Shown piece by piece: positions 41,970-50,728 of a DNA stretch of 64,000 nucleotides. The position numbers were made by a program, and so were the translations under genes. The DNA is taken from NCBI RefSeq assembly GCF_025567625.1, contig NZ_JAOQJC010000010.1:1-64000 (forward strand). The letters run 5' to 3'. The notes beneath the pieces are model-generated. The model worked only from the letters and a program-made list of their open reading frames with translations, ran no database searches and had not been told where the DNA came from. Positions within the stretch are counted from its first letter, which is position 1. Each line of letters begins with the position of its first letter. Source of the DNA: Paenibacillus sp. J5C2022. Lineage in GTDB: Bacteria; Bacillota; Bacilli; Paenibacillales; Paenibacillaceae.

Positions 41970-42815
41970 ATGGTCAAGAGGATGATAAGTGCAGTCTTGC
42001 TGCTGCTCATCTTGCTCATAGCGGGATGCGATGCTCTGACGGGGAACGATGCGCCTTCAGGAGCGGCTTCTGCGCCAACAGATACGCCGCGGGGGACAGC
42101 GATTCCGGATGTGGGGCTGAGAGTGAAAGATGGGGTGACCGTCAGCCGTTCGCTGGACTTCGGTCGTGTGAATAAGAAGACTTATGGAACATTTCGGGAC
42201 GAAGACGAGATTGCGTCATTCGCCAAAGCAGTGAGAACGGCGGAACGCATGCTTGGCAAGCTGGACATCGCCCATCCCGATTTTGACGTTGTTGTAATGC
42301 AGGATGGCAAGCAATATGACATTCACCTGTGGCTGGATACCGAATCCGAGCAGGGGCTGTTCACCTATGTGTACGATACGAGCACGGGCTATCGGCTAAC
42401 GAAGAAAGCGACGAAAGAGCTGCGTACTCTGATCTGGGGCATTCCGTACAATCCGGACACTGCGGCTGCGAATGGAGACGTTATCTTGACTTCGCTTGGC
42501 GACATGCGCAACCGAGAGGCGTGGGACAGCTTTGTGGAAAGCGTGGAGACCGGCGTAGAAGGTGAAGTGCAGGTTGTATTTTATACGAAGGAAGGAGACC
42601 CCATCTTCCATCATCTGCGGTTCGACGGAGGGACGATTCGGCACCGTTATGACAACTCGCACGATTCCTTCGGCACGCCTAATAAGCGAATGGAATATTG
42701 CAGGGAGCTGGAAGCGGAGAAGAACGAGCGGGGCACCGCCTATCGACTTGATGGCTGCGGCGGCAGTGGCGGGGGAATGTTCTATCTGTCGATACCCGAG
42801 CCGGTAACCCCATAA
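41970..42815 (+). CDS. Lipoprotein of unknown function
   Basis: 281 residues. The signal peptide (MISAVLLLLILLIAGC) ends in lipobox LIAGC, followed by a short Ala/Pro/Thr-rich linker. The mature part is an alpha/beta domain (FDVVVMQDGKQYDIHLWLD, YDTSTGYRLTKKATKELRT). I recognise no catalytic motif. The start follows AAAAGGGGG. Seventy bases after the stop, array 3 begins. Confidence 0.75.
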   Translation: MVKRMISAVLLLLILLIAGCDALTGNDAPSGAASAPTDTPRGTAIPDVGLRVKDGVTVSRSLDFGRVNKKTYGTFRDEDEIASFAKAVRTAERMLGKLDIAHPDFDVVVMQDGKQYDIHLWLDTESEQGLFTYVYDTSTGYRLTKKATKELRTLIWGIPYNPDTAAANGDVILTSLGDMRNREAWDSFVESVETGVEGEVQVVFYTKEGDPIFHHLRFDGGTIRHRYDNSHDSFGTPNKRMEYCRELEAEKNERGTAYRLDGCGGSGGGMFYLSIPEPVTP

Positions 42816-42885
42816 GCTGTAAGCTGCAGATGGGTATCTCCTTCGCCGGATTGCTGGAGGGAGAGCACTTTGTCTTTGCAGCGGA

Positions 42886-43490
42886 ATTAGCGCATGTGGC
42901 ATACATTAGAGCGCTGGAATGATGCGTTCGAGCGGAATAGTGAATGCCACATACACTAGACCGTCGAAATGGTGCGTTTGGGCCAGGATGGCGTATGTGG
43001 CATACATTAGAGCACCGGAAAGGTGCGATCGGGTCGGGATAGCGTATGTGGCATACATTAGAGCACCGGAAAGGTGCGATCGGGTCGGGATAGCGTATGT
43101 GGCATACATTAAGGGCGCCAGAATCGTGCGATCGAGCGGAATAGTGAATGCCACATACACTAGAGTGTCGAAATGGTGCGTTTGGGCCAGGATGGCGTAT
43201 GTGGCATACATTAGAGCACCGGAAAGGTGCGATCGGGTCGGGATAGCGTATGTGGCATACATTAAGGGCGCCGGAATCGTGCGATCGAGCGGAATTAGCG
43301 CATGTGGCATACATTAGAGCGCTGGAATGATGCGTTCGAGCGGAATAGTGAATGCCACATACACTAGACCGTCGAAATGGTGCGTTTGGGCCAGGATGGC
43401 GTATGTGGCATACATTAGAGCGCCGGAATAGAGCGCCGGAATGGTGAGTTCGGATCGGAATAGCGTATGCGGCATACATTGGAGCTCGCG
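42886..43490. repeat. 51-bp tandem hairpin array 3 (12 units, mixed core orientation)
   Basis: Core starts lie at 42894, 42944, 42995, 43046, 43097, 43148, 43199, 43250, 43302, 43352, 43403 and 43467. Most steps are 50-52 bp; the last is 64 through a 13-bp duplication. Nine cores read ATGTGGCAT and three (42944, 43148, 43352) read the inverse ATGCCACAT. The spacer (GAGCACCGGAAAGGTGCGA and variants) resembles that of array 4, while the core is that of array 1. A block of about 130 bp from 42886 recurs 408 bp on. It lies between converging genes. Confidence 0.95.
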
Positions 43491-43509
43491 TCTATTTCTT
43501 CACGTACCG

Positions 43510-45234
43510 CTAATGCTCATTGTCGCGCTGCTCCCGATAGACTCGCTGAACCGCCCGGTAAGCCAGCTTCGGCTTGCGGTACTCGTTCACGATGCCCTTA
43601 TTGTTGAAACCGCGCGCTCGGTCGCGGAAAGTCGTCTTGTCGCTGTGCAGGTCGGCACGGACATCGGCGAACTGCCATACGAATGTGCCCTGAATGCGCT
43701 TATGCCGCCGGAAGATGCGCAGTGCCGTCTCGACGACATGCGCCTGATAATCCTCGCTGAACAAGCGCGGTTCCCAGCCCGTATCACCGTAGATACCCGC
43801 TGCGCCGAATTCAGTCATGATCCATGGCTTGTCGCTTCCGCCATGCTGGCGGCTGTATGTCTCGAATTGCTCCAGGAACGGCTGGAACTCCTCCACATCT
43901 CCCCGGTACCATCCGTCATACTTGTTGATGCCGATCACATCGAACAGATCCATGACGATATCTTCCATCGGGAAATGCGAGGCGTAAGCGACAAGTCGTG
44001 TGTGATCGAGCTTCCGGATTCGGTTCACCATCAGCTCGGAGAATTGGTAGGCTTCCTTTGTCCGGGTATCGATCTCATTATGCGCCGACCAGAACAGGAT
44101 GGAGGGATGGTGATAATCACGCCGAATCATCTCTTCCATCATAATCGCTGCTTTCTCCTGATAGACAGAATTGGCGAACACTTCAACTGGCATATGCGCC
44201 CCCCATACGGGCACTTCCGCCCAGTATACGATGCCGCGCTCATCCAGCAAGTCCAGCCAATAAGGGTTTTGCGGATAATGGGCACCCCTGATGCTGTTGC
44301 ACCCAGCCTGCTCAATAATGTCCAGATCCTTCTTCATCAGCTTCTCGGGAAAGGCGAAGCCCCACTCCGGATGCTCCTCATGCCGATTCACTCCTTGCAT
44401 ATAGAGCGGCTGTCCATTGACGAGCACTTGTCCATCAGCCACTTCAATCTTGCGGAAGCCGATGCGATCAATGTAGTCGTCTTGATCGGTGCTGACCGAG
44501 ATGGTGTATAATGCCGGCTTGCCGACTTGCCATAAGGCGATATCGTCCATTGTGCAAGTAAAGCGGACGATGCGTGACTCGCCGGGTTGAAGCGATGTCG
44601 TCTCTGTCAGCACCATATCGCCCTCTCCAATGCGAACCTGCAGCGGGACCTGCTGCAGCTTCGACGACAGCGAGACGACTTCCGTCTCAATCGATAAGGC
44701 GGCCTGCGTTAAGGCATCATTAAGCGAGTAGTCGATTTTCACATGATGAATGTAGTGATCCGGCAGCAGCTGAAGCTCTACGCTGCGGTGAATGCCGCCG
44801 TAATGATGCCAGTCTACGATGCGGTAAGGGACAGTGGCGTCGTCCGATGTGTTATCCGTGCGTATGATCAATTCGTGCTTACCCGGCGGGACATTGTGAA
44901 GGATGCACTGGAATGGGGTGAAGCCGCCTTCATGCTCAGCCACAAGCACGCTGTCCATATACACTTTCGCATAACCCAATACGGCGCCGAACAAGAGACG
45001 AATGGAACGGTTCTCCACCAGTACGAACGACGTCCGGTACCATGCCGCACCTTCGTAATTGTAATATCCGATCTCATTATTCCAGCAGCCGGGTACAGGC
45101 ATGGCGTCACTCTCTGACGGGAATCGGGCGAACCAACCGGCTTTTTCTCCAATCCCGTCGGGGTCGATGCGGAACTGCCACAGACCGTTCAATGATACCG
45201 TTTGTCTTCTATGATGCTGCTTGAATGTACGCAA
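43510..45234 (-). CDS. GH2 beta-glucuronidase-like glycoside hydrolase
   Basis: 574 residues: jelly-roll domain (SLNGLWQFRIDPDG at the start), Ig-like domain and a TIM barrel. The acid/base Glu387 lies in FWSAHNEID and the nucleophile Glu475 in IMTEFGAAG. GVNRHEEHP is the conserved loop before the barrel. Size and layout match UidA-type beta-glucuronidases rather than the longer beta-galactosidases. There is no signal peptide, so it acts inside the cell on imported saccharides. It is divergent from the GH39-like gene and importer of the same locus. Confidence 0.9.
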   Translation of the reverse strand: MRTFKQHHRRQTVSLNGLWQFRIDPDGIGEKAGWFARFPSESDAMPVPGCWNNEIGYYNYEGAAWYRTSFVLVENRSIRLLFGAVLGYAKVYMDSVLVAEHEGGFTPFQCILHNVPPGKHELIIRTDNTSDDATVPYRIVDWHHYGGIHRSVELQLLPDHYIHHVKIDYSLNDALTQAALSIETEVVSLSSKLQQVPLQVRIGEGDMVLTETTSLQPGESRIVRFTCTMDDIALWQVGKPALYTISVSTDQDDYIDRIGFRKIEVADGQVLVNGQPLYMQGVNRHEEHPEWGFAFPEKLMKKDLDIIEQAGCNSIRGAHYPQNPYWLDLLDERGIVYWAEVPVWGAHMPVEVFANSVYQEKAAIMMEEMIRRDYHHPSILFWSAHNEIDTRTKEAYQFSELMVNRIRKLDHTRLVAYASHFPMEDIVMDLFDVIGINKYDGWYRGDVEEFQPFLEQFETYSRQHGGSDKPWIMTEFGAAGIYGDTGWEPRLFSEDYQAHVVETALRIFRRHKRIQGTFVWQFADVRADLHSDKTTFRDRARGFNNKGIVNEYRKPKLAYRAVQRVYREQRDNEH

Positions 45235-45463
45235 GTGATCTCCTCCATATGCACCTCTGTTTCGTTCTATTGTAGGGCGAGCAGGAGAGGAGGAACATAG
45301 AAGATAAGCTCGACAAATTGTAGAATCGACTCATTATATAAGCTCATTCTTGAAGGATCTAAGGCCGTAAGAGCTACTAATGGCGCTACTAATAGAGAGA
45401 TGAGGCAGACGGTGAGTTTATTTTGGCGGTCAATTTCATGTAACGAGACTGCTAACGAGACTG

Positions 45464-45652
45464 CTAACTGGATTTTATGTCATAATTGAAGTTGAAATCA
45501 TCGTTGTCACACGCTGCAAATGGAATAAGTACATTAAAATTCGGTCATAATCCACAACGATTCTCCTATTGGTCGAATTAGTAGCAAGAAATCCAGTTCT
45601 TGAAGATAAGAAGGAGCAGTCTGATAAAATTAGTAGCAAGAAATCCAGTTAG
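45464..45652. repeat. 189-bp interspersed element, copy B
   Basis: Same plan as copy A at 12163-12350: CTAACTGGATTTTATGTCAT at the left, AAATCCAGTTAG at the right, an internal AAATCCAGTTCTT and the block with TGCAAATGGAATAAGTAC (45507-45533) 43 bp from the left end (42 in copy A). The sequence between conserved blocks differs, so the copies are old or the blocks are selected. Confidence 0.8.
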
Positions 45653-45663
45653 ATTGATCGGGC

Positions 45664-45739
45664 AGGATGATCAAGGCAATAAAGGCGAGGAGGGTGAAGG
45701 CGTGAAAGGAGGATGATCAAGGCAATAAAGGCGAGGAGG
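45664..45739. repeat. 30-bp direct repeat pair
   Basis: An identical 30-bp segment starting AGGATGATCAAGGC occurs at 45664-45693 and 45710-45739 (46-bp step), directly after the 189-bp element. Confidence 0.85.
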
Positions 45740-45794
45740 ATAAAAGATATAAAGGAGTACTGGTATGGCGGCAGAACGGACATCGACGAAAACT

Positions 45795-45861
45795 ACTTAA
45801 AAATGGCGTAGTCTAAACTTAAAAATCCCCCTCTCAGTCATATGGCAAGAAACGATATATT
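45795..45861 (+). promoter_or_regulatory. AraC/YesN-type operator and promoter of the GH39-like gene
   Basis: ACTTAAAAAT at 45795 and again at 45817 are exactly 22 bp apart, two helical turns. A -10 TATATT lies at 45856-45861, 39 bp after the second repeat start, with a poor -35. The same repeat, spacing and -10 offset occur at 54201-54267 before the second importer. The weak -35 suggests an activator-dependent promoter; the linked YesN regulator is the likely activator. Confidence 0.75.
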
Positions 45862-45934
45862 TATTTTTGAAAGCGGATACAAAACAAGCGGTGCAGGTTG
45901 TGCCCGGAAAATTCCATTCAATCGAGGGGGTAAT

Positions 45935-48900
45935 ATGATGAGGAATAGACGTGTCGCTATGGCCTTAGTGGTGATGATAAGCATGCTGCTGGCAGCCGTC
46001 TGGCCATCCAACGCGGCGCAGGCGGCCGCGGAAGAGACGGTAATGCTGGAGGCGGACTTCTCACAGCCACAAGGTACGCTTTTACGTACAGAACGGTACA
46101 ATAACGCCGTTTACTGGCCGCTGCCGGTCGATGCGGTACAAGCCTTGCAAGCGATCAATACGACAATGGTAAGGGATTTTGTGAAGATCGACGATTTCTA
46201 TGCGGACAAGACAAAGTCGATACTGGACCCCGTAAACCTGAACGGTCCAGCCATGCAGAAGGGGAGAGGGGATTATTACGACTTTCTGTCGCAATTCTCG
46301 GATGCGCTGTTCATCAACCTGAGCTTCGGCGGAAGCGAGCATGCCAGAATGAAGCTTCCGGGATCGACGGAGACGGAATTGAATTATGTGGAGTACGAAG
46401 AGGTCGGCAAGCAGATCTTAAAACGGTTGAAAGAGCGGAATCCCAAGTTGGAGTACGTGGAAGTGATGAACGAACCGGACCTTGCGGCGCCTGCTTTCGG
46501 CGTTGCCAAGGGTGACATGGCGGGATATATGAAGCTTTATAAGCACATGGCGAGCGCCGTCCAGTGGGTGAACGCGCTCGGCCTGCCGGGCAGTCCGCTG
46601 AAGGTTGGCGGACCGGCGCTTGCCGACTTCGATCTGCTGAAGCTGGAAGCGTTCGCGAACGCTTGCCAGACCCAGCAATTGCAGTGCGACTTCATCGCTT
46701 GGCATCTCTATAATGCGAATGCCGCCTTGAATAAGTCTCATGCGGAGCAGATCAGGGGGATGGCAAGCAGCTATATACCCGGTGCCGAAATCGTCGTCAG
46801 CGAGTATGGTTATGCGGGCGGCAAAGGCTCGGAGAAAATACCGGACATCTGGTATCAGACCAATACCGGACTTGCCAAGCAAGCTGCGTATATGACGGAT
46901 GCGGCTTATTATCTCGAGGCCGGAGGCGCGGATATTCCGATGCACTGGGTGCAGGTGCACACCGGAGACGCCGTGTTCAAAAACCAGTTCGAAGTAGAGC
47001 CGGCAACGAGCAGCGGAGGGGCTGCACAGCCAGCCGCCTATGAAGATTATTCGGTCGCCAGCCCTGTAGCGGAGCGTTACTATACACTGCGGGCATGGCG
47101 GGAATCCACCCAATCGTCCAGCCCGCTGGTGATTCAAGAGATTCAGCTGTTCGATAGCGGCAACCAGCCAATTCCAATCGTCTCCGCTTCAGGCCGTGCG
47201 AATGCAGGATATACGATCGACGGCAATGCGGCGACCTCCCTCAGCATGAGCGGCTACTGGTCGAAGCTGATCTTCGATCTGGGGCCGAATCCGCCTGCCG
47301 TAGCGAAGGTGAAGATACTGTGGGGCAATGAAGCGAAGAACAGCTTCCAGATCTATGCGACGACCGATTCGCTAAGCTTCCATGACATTGTCGGGCAGAC
47401 GCGGATGACGCCGTACTTCCACACCTTGCGCATGTTCTCCATGCTCGGAGACGCCAAGGTTCATACTTCGGGCGGCAGCGATGCAACTCACGGCGTACGG
47501 ATGCTTGCCACGAAGAACAGCGACGAGCAGGTCAGCATGCTCGTCTGGAACAACCAGCTGAAGGGCGCGGACAGCAAGGCCTTCTATCTGAAAGCGGACA
47601 ATCTTCCCGCCGGCTTCCAGGGAAAGCGTATCCGTGTGCAGAAGTATCTGGTAGACGAGACACACAGCAACTACAAATACAACGGGGACGATTCGCTTCA
47701 GTTGACGGACGACCGTCTGATGCAAGGTGGCGGGGGAGCCGTATTGTACGAGCGTCTCGCTGTCAACGCTGTGATGCTGATTGTGCTGACGGCCGAGGAC
47801 GGCGAAGCTTCGGCTGTCGTCTCCTTAGGCAAGCAGGCGATCGTGCCGGCGGGGACGGAGACGTCCGCCGGCAATCTGCTGGATGGGAATCCGCATACGG
47901 CGTGGTCAACTGCCAGCCCGGCGTATCCTCAGACGATTACGATCGATCTGAATCGAAGCTACCATCTGACGGGAGTCGACTTGAACTGGACTTCGGCGAG
48001 CAGCAAGGGATACGCCTACAGGCTGGAAGCCAGCAGGAACGGAACGGATTACTGGCCCCTTGCGGATCGGACGGGCGGAGGAGATCCAGCGTATCAAGCA
48101 CCTCCGGGAGCGGCGTCGGAGCGGCTTGACGCGCATGCCCGCTATGTCCGATTAACCGTGACCGGCGCCAATCATAACGAGCCATTGTCGATTGATGATA
48201 TTCACCTTTACGCGGATGCATTCTATACGAATGCGTTCACGAATCAAGGGGAGACCGCGGATGTGGACAGCTGGACGAAAGAAGGCTACGGGAGAACGCC
48301 GATCTTATGGAACATTGTCGAGGAAGCCGCCGGTGGCAACCGGATGCTACAATCTCCTTCCGATTACGTGCGGAAGGACGGTACGGTGAACGATGTCACG
48401 CCGAGCTTCGCCGTCTTCGGTGACAGCATGACGGATTACGGCATTGAAGCGCGAGTGAAGGCGGCGAATGACCAGCATACGGGGAATATCCAGCTGGGGC
48501 TGCTGGCAAGGGCTTCGGATTACAACAACTACTATTCCTTCAGGCTGGAGAGGAAGTCGGGAATCAGCAAGGCCATACTGGAGAAACGAATCAACGGCAG
48601 CACAACGGCGCTTGCCGCTTACGATATGCCGCAGCCCATCGATCCTGCCGCATGGTATACGCTGAAGCTGGAGAGCAGAGGAGAGCAACTGACGGGATAT
48701 GTGAACGGCGTGCAGGTTATTCAGACCTCCGATGCAAGCCGAACGGGCGGCAAGCCGGGACTGCGAAGCCATGAAGCGAAAGCAAGCTTCGATGACATTC
48801 ATATCTATTCCTTGCATCCGGCTCCATTGCTTACGGATCTGAGGGTCGACGGGACCACCGTCAGCGGATTCGACCCGACGCTTACTGATTACTACATTAC

Positions 48901-50707
48901 CGTACCAGCGGGCCATTCCAATGTGACGGTCGGCGCTTCGGTGTACGACGAGCCATCCGGCGGCTTGGTATGGCTGCCCGACAATGGACAGGCGGTCGTA
49001 TCCCAGGAGGGCGTGCAATACACGGCGATGGGGATGTCCGCAGATGGGGACAGCGCCAATCTCTATCGTCTGTACATGCGCCAGATAAGCGGGGATACCG
49101 GCTTGACCAGCGTGAAGCTGTCCCTGTACCCTTATGCGAATCCCATTCCCAACCCTGTGTCCAATATGATTGAGCTGCAGCCGGGACAATATCAGTACAC
49201 GATAGCCGTTCCTTCCAGAACCCATGAGGTGCTGATTCAGGAGGCGCTGCCGTCCGGAGCGGCATATGGCGCGACCGTCGACATTAGCAACGTTCCTCTT
49301 GTCGACGGACAAGGGACGGCCAGCGTACGTGTCACTTCGGAGAGCGGTGCGATCCAGGACTATACGTTCACGTTCGTGGTCAATAGCGAGCCGGGAGCGG
49401 GTGTAGTGCTGCTGAGCGATAATTTCGAATCCGGCGCTTATGACAGCTCCTGGGCGATGCCGGACGGGCAACCGTTCTCCTCCAGCTTCAGAGTTGTCGA
49501 GGACGGATTCGGGAAGGTGCTGGAGAAGTATGCGACGTCCACATCGCTTGCCTATGCAGGCTCCTCCCTGTGGACGAATTACGAGGTGACGGCTCGCGTC
49601 AAGGCAACGGGGTCTACAACGACCATTCCCGGCATTCTGGCACGAGTGTCCGATGACGGGAAGTCGTTCTATATGCTGCGCCACCATAATCAGGGCGGTG
49701 GATTCATCAGTATAGCCAAGACGGTGAACGGCACGATGAGAGAATTGGGAAGCGCACAGGAGACGCCATATGCGCATGGACTCGACCGCTGGGTGCAGCT
49801 GCGGCTAGTTGTCGAAGGCACGACGATTCGGGGCTATGCGGACGACCATCTCCTGTTCGACATCGACGATTCCGCCGACGCTTTCGGCTTCGGCGCCGAC
49901 AACATCGATCTGCTGCAAGGCAAAGCAGGAATACGCGTAGCCAACAAGGAAGCCAGAATAGACGACTTCAGGGTAGCGGAGCCGGGTGATCCTGTCGTCG
50001 AGAAGCAACAGGCTTCAATGGCCTATGCCGGCGCCATATTATCGGAGAATGCGGCCCCGGTGCTGCTGGCGGCCCGCGTCGCGCCTCAGGATGTTGAAGG
50101 AGCTGACGATCTGAACGGCCTGCCTGTCCGGTTCACTCTGTCGCAGGTAAGAGCGGACGGAAGCCTCGAAGAGAGCGGCTGCTTGTCGCAGATTATTCAC
50201 TATACGGATTCGGAAGGGGATATCGCGATTCGTATGCCTCTGACGCCCGGCTTCTATCAGGTGAAGTCGGAGCTGCTGGACAACGGCTCGTATGAAGCGG
50301 TCGCAAGGGAAGATGATCTGGCCGTATACAATTCCGCTGCCGGTTCGGCGAAGGCGGATGGAAGCTTCAAGCTGGAGAACGCAGCATTCGGAAGACGCAT
50401 TCAGATAGAAGCGGAGTGGGGCTACGATGCACAAGGATTGCCTCAAGGAAGCCTGGTCCTGAATACGCTGCCTAACGGCTTGTCGCTGCGGATGCAGTCG
50501 GCCGAATGGCTCATCATTGCCGACAAGGAGATGCATGTGCAGGGACAGGCGACGGACGAGACGGGCCAAGTGTATACGGTAAGATTCAGCTTAGGCAAGC
50601 CGAAGGATGCTTCGCTGATCGTATGGCAAGGAGATTCGGCCGAAGGCGAGCCGCTCATGATGGAGGCGAACCGGAGATGGTCGGGTTCATTCAAGCTCAT
50701 TAATTAA
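45935..50707 (+). CDS. Very large exported GH39-like glycoside hydrolase
   Basis: About 1590 residues. The start is 45935 (or 45938) after GAGGGGG; ATG 45842 lies upstream of the inferred transcription start. The signal peptide (VAMALVVMISMLLAAVWPSN) precedes a TIM-barrel domain. Its acid/base candidate is Glu180 in EVMNEPDLA and its nucleophile candidate Glu290 in VVSEYGYAGG, the clan A pattern of GH39 (beta-xylosidase, alpha-L-iduronidase). Then come two discoidin-like F5/8 C domains (SAGNLLDGNPHTAWSTASP), two concanavalin-like domains (AFGDSMTDYGIEARVKAAND; TNYEVTARVKATGSTT) and cadherin-like modules. There is no anchor motif. It probably attacks a uronic acid- or xylose-containing polymer outside the cell. 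Confidence 0.85.
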   Translation: MMRNRRVAMALVVMISMLLAAVWPSNAAQAAAEETVMLEADFSQPQGTLLRTERYNNAVYWPLPVDAVQALQAINTTMVRDFVKIDDFYADKTKSILDPVNLNGPAMQKGRGDYYDFLSQFSDALFINLSFGGSEHARMKLPGSTETELNYVEYEEVGKQILKRLKERNPKLEYVEVMNEPDLAAPAFGVAKGDMAGYMKLYKHMASAVQWVNALGLPGSPLKVGGPALADFDLLKLEAFANACQTQQLQCDFIAWHLYNANAALNKSHAEQIRGMASSYIPGAEIVVSEYGYAGGKGSEKIPDIWYQTNTGLAKQAAYMTDAAYYLEAGGADIPMHWVQVHTGDAVFKNQFEVEPATSSGGAAQPAAYEDYSVASPVAERYYTLRAWRESTQSSSPLVIQEIQLFDSGNQPIPIVSASGRANAGYTIDGNAATSLSMSGYWSKLIFDLGPNPPAVAKVKILWGNEAKNSFQIYATTDSLSFHDIVGQTRMTPYFHTLRMFSMLGDAKVHTSGGSDATHGVRMLATKNSDEQVSMLVWNNQLKGADSKAFYLKADNLPAGFQGKRIRVQKYLVDETHSNYKYNGDDSLQLTDDRLMQGGGGAVLYERLAVNAVMLIVLTAEDGEASAVVSLGKQAIVPAGTETSAGNLLDGNPHTAWSTASPAYPQTITIDLNRSYHLTGVDLNWTSASSKGYAYRLEASRNGTDYWPLADRTGGGDPAYQAPPGAASERLDAHARYVRLTVTGANHNEPLSIDDIHLYADAFYTNAFTNQGETADVDSWTKEGYGRTPILWNIVEEAAGGNRMLQSPSDYVRKDGTVNDVTPSFAVFGDSMTDYGIEARVKAANDQHTGNIQLGLLARASDYNNYYSFRLERKSGISKAILEKRINGSTTALAAYDMPQPIDPAAWYTLKLESRGEQLTGYVNGVQVIQTSDASRTGGKPGLRSHEAKASFDDIHIYSLHPAPLLTDLRVDGTTVSGFDPTLTDYYITVPAGHSNVTVGASVYDEPSGGLVWLPDNGQAVVSQEGVQYTAMGMSADGDSANLYRLYMRQISGDTGLTSVKLSLYPYANPIPNPVSNMIELQPGQYQYTIAVPSRTHEVLIQEALPSGAAYGATVDISNVPLVDGQGTASVRVTSESGAIQDYTFTFVVNSEPGAGVVLLSDNFESGAYDSSWAMPDGQPFSSSFRVVEDGFGKVLEKYATSTSLAYAGSSLWTNYEVTARVKATGSTTTIPGILARVSDDGKSFYMLRHHNQGGGFISIAKTVNGTMRELGSAQETPYAHGLDRWVQLRLVVEGTTIRGYADDHLLFDIDDSADAFGFGADNIDLLQGKAGIRVANKEARIDDFRVAEPGDPVVEKQQASMAYAGAILSENAAPVLLAARVAPQDVEGADDLNGLPVRFTLSQVRADGSLEESGCLSQIIHYTDSEGDIAIRMPLTPGFYQVKSELLDNGSYEAVAREDDLAVYNSAAGSAKADGSFKLENAAFGRRIQIEAEWGYDAQGLPQGSLVLNTLPNGLSLRMQSAEWLIIADKEMHVQGQATDETGQVYTVRFSLGKPKDASLIVWQGDSAEGEPLMMEANRRWSGSFKLIN

Positions 50708-50728
50708 TGAATCGGCAAGGGACTTGCG

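Noticed and set aside
42679..43479. Long open frames over array 3 on both strands
   Set aside because: Both strands are open because of the 51-bp period; neither has coding features.
43441..44511. 356-codon plus-strand open frame
   Set aside because: Shadow of the GH2 gene; it begins in array 3 and has no ribosome binding site.
45842..45934. ATG 45842 as the start of the GH39-like enzyme
   Set aside because: It lies upstream of the inferred -10 box at 45856, and the signal peptide and ribosome binding site fit 45935.
48347..49777. 476-codon minus-strand open frame
   Set aside because: Antisense to the GH39-like enzyme in a GC-rich region; composition rich in Arg and His with no domain.
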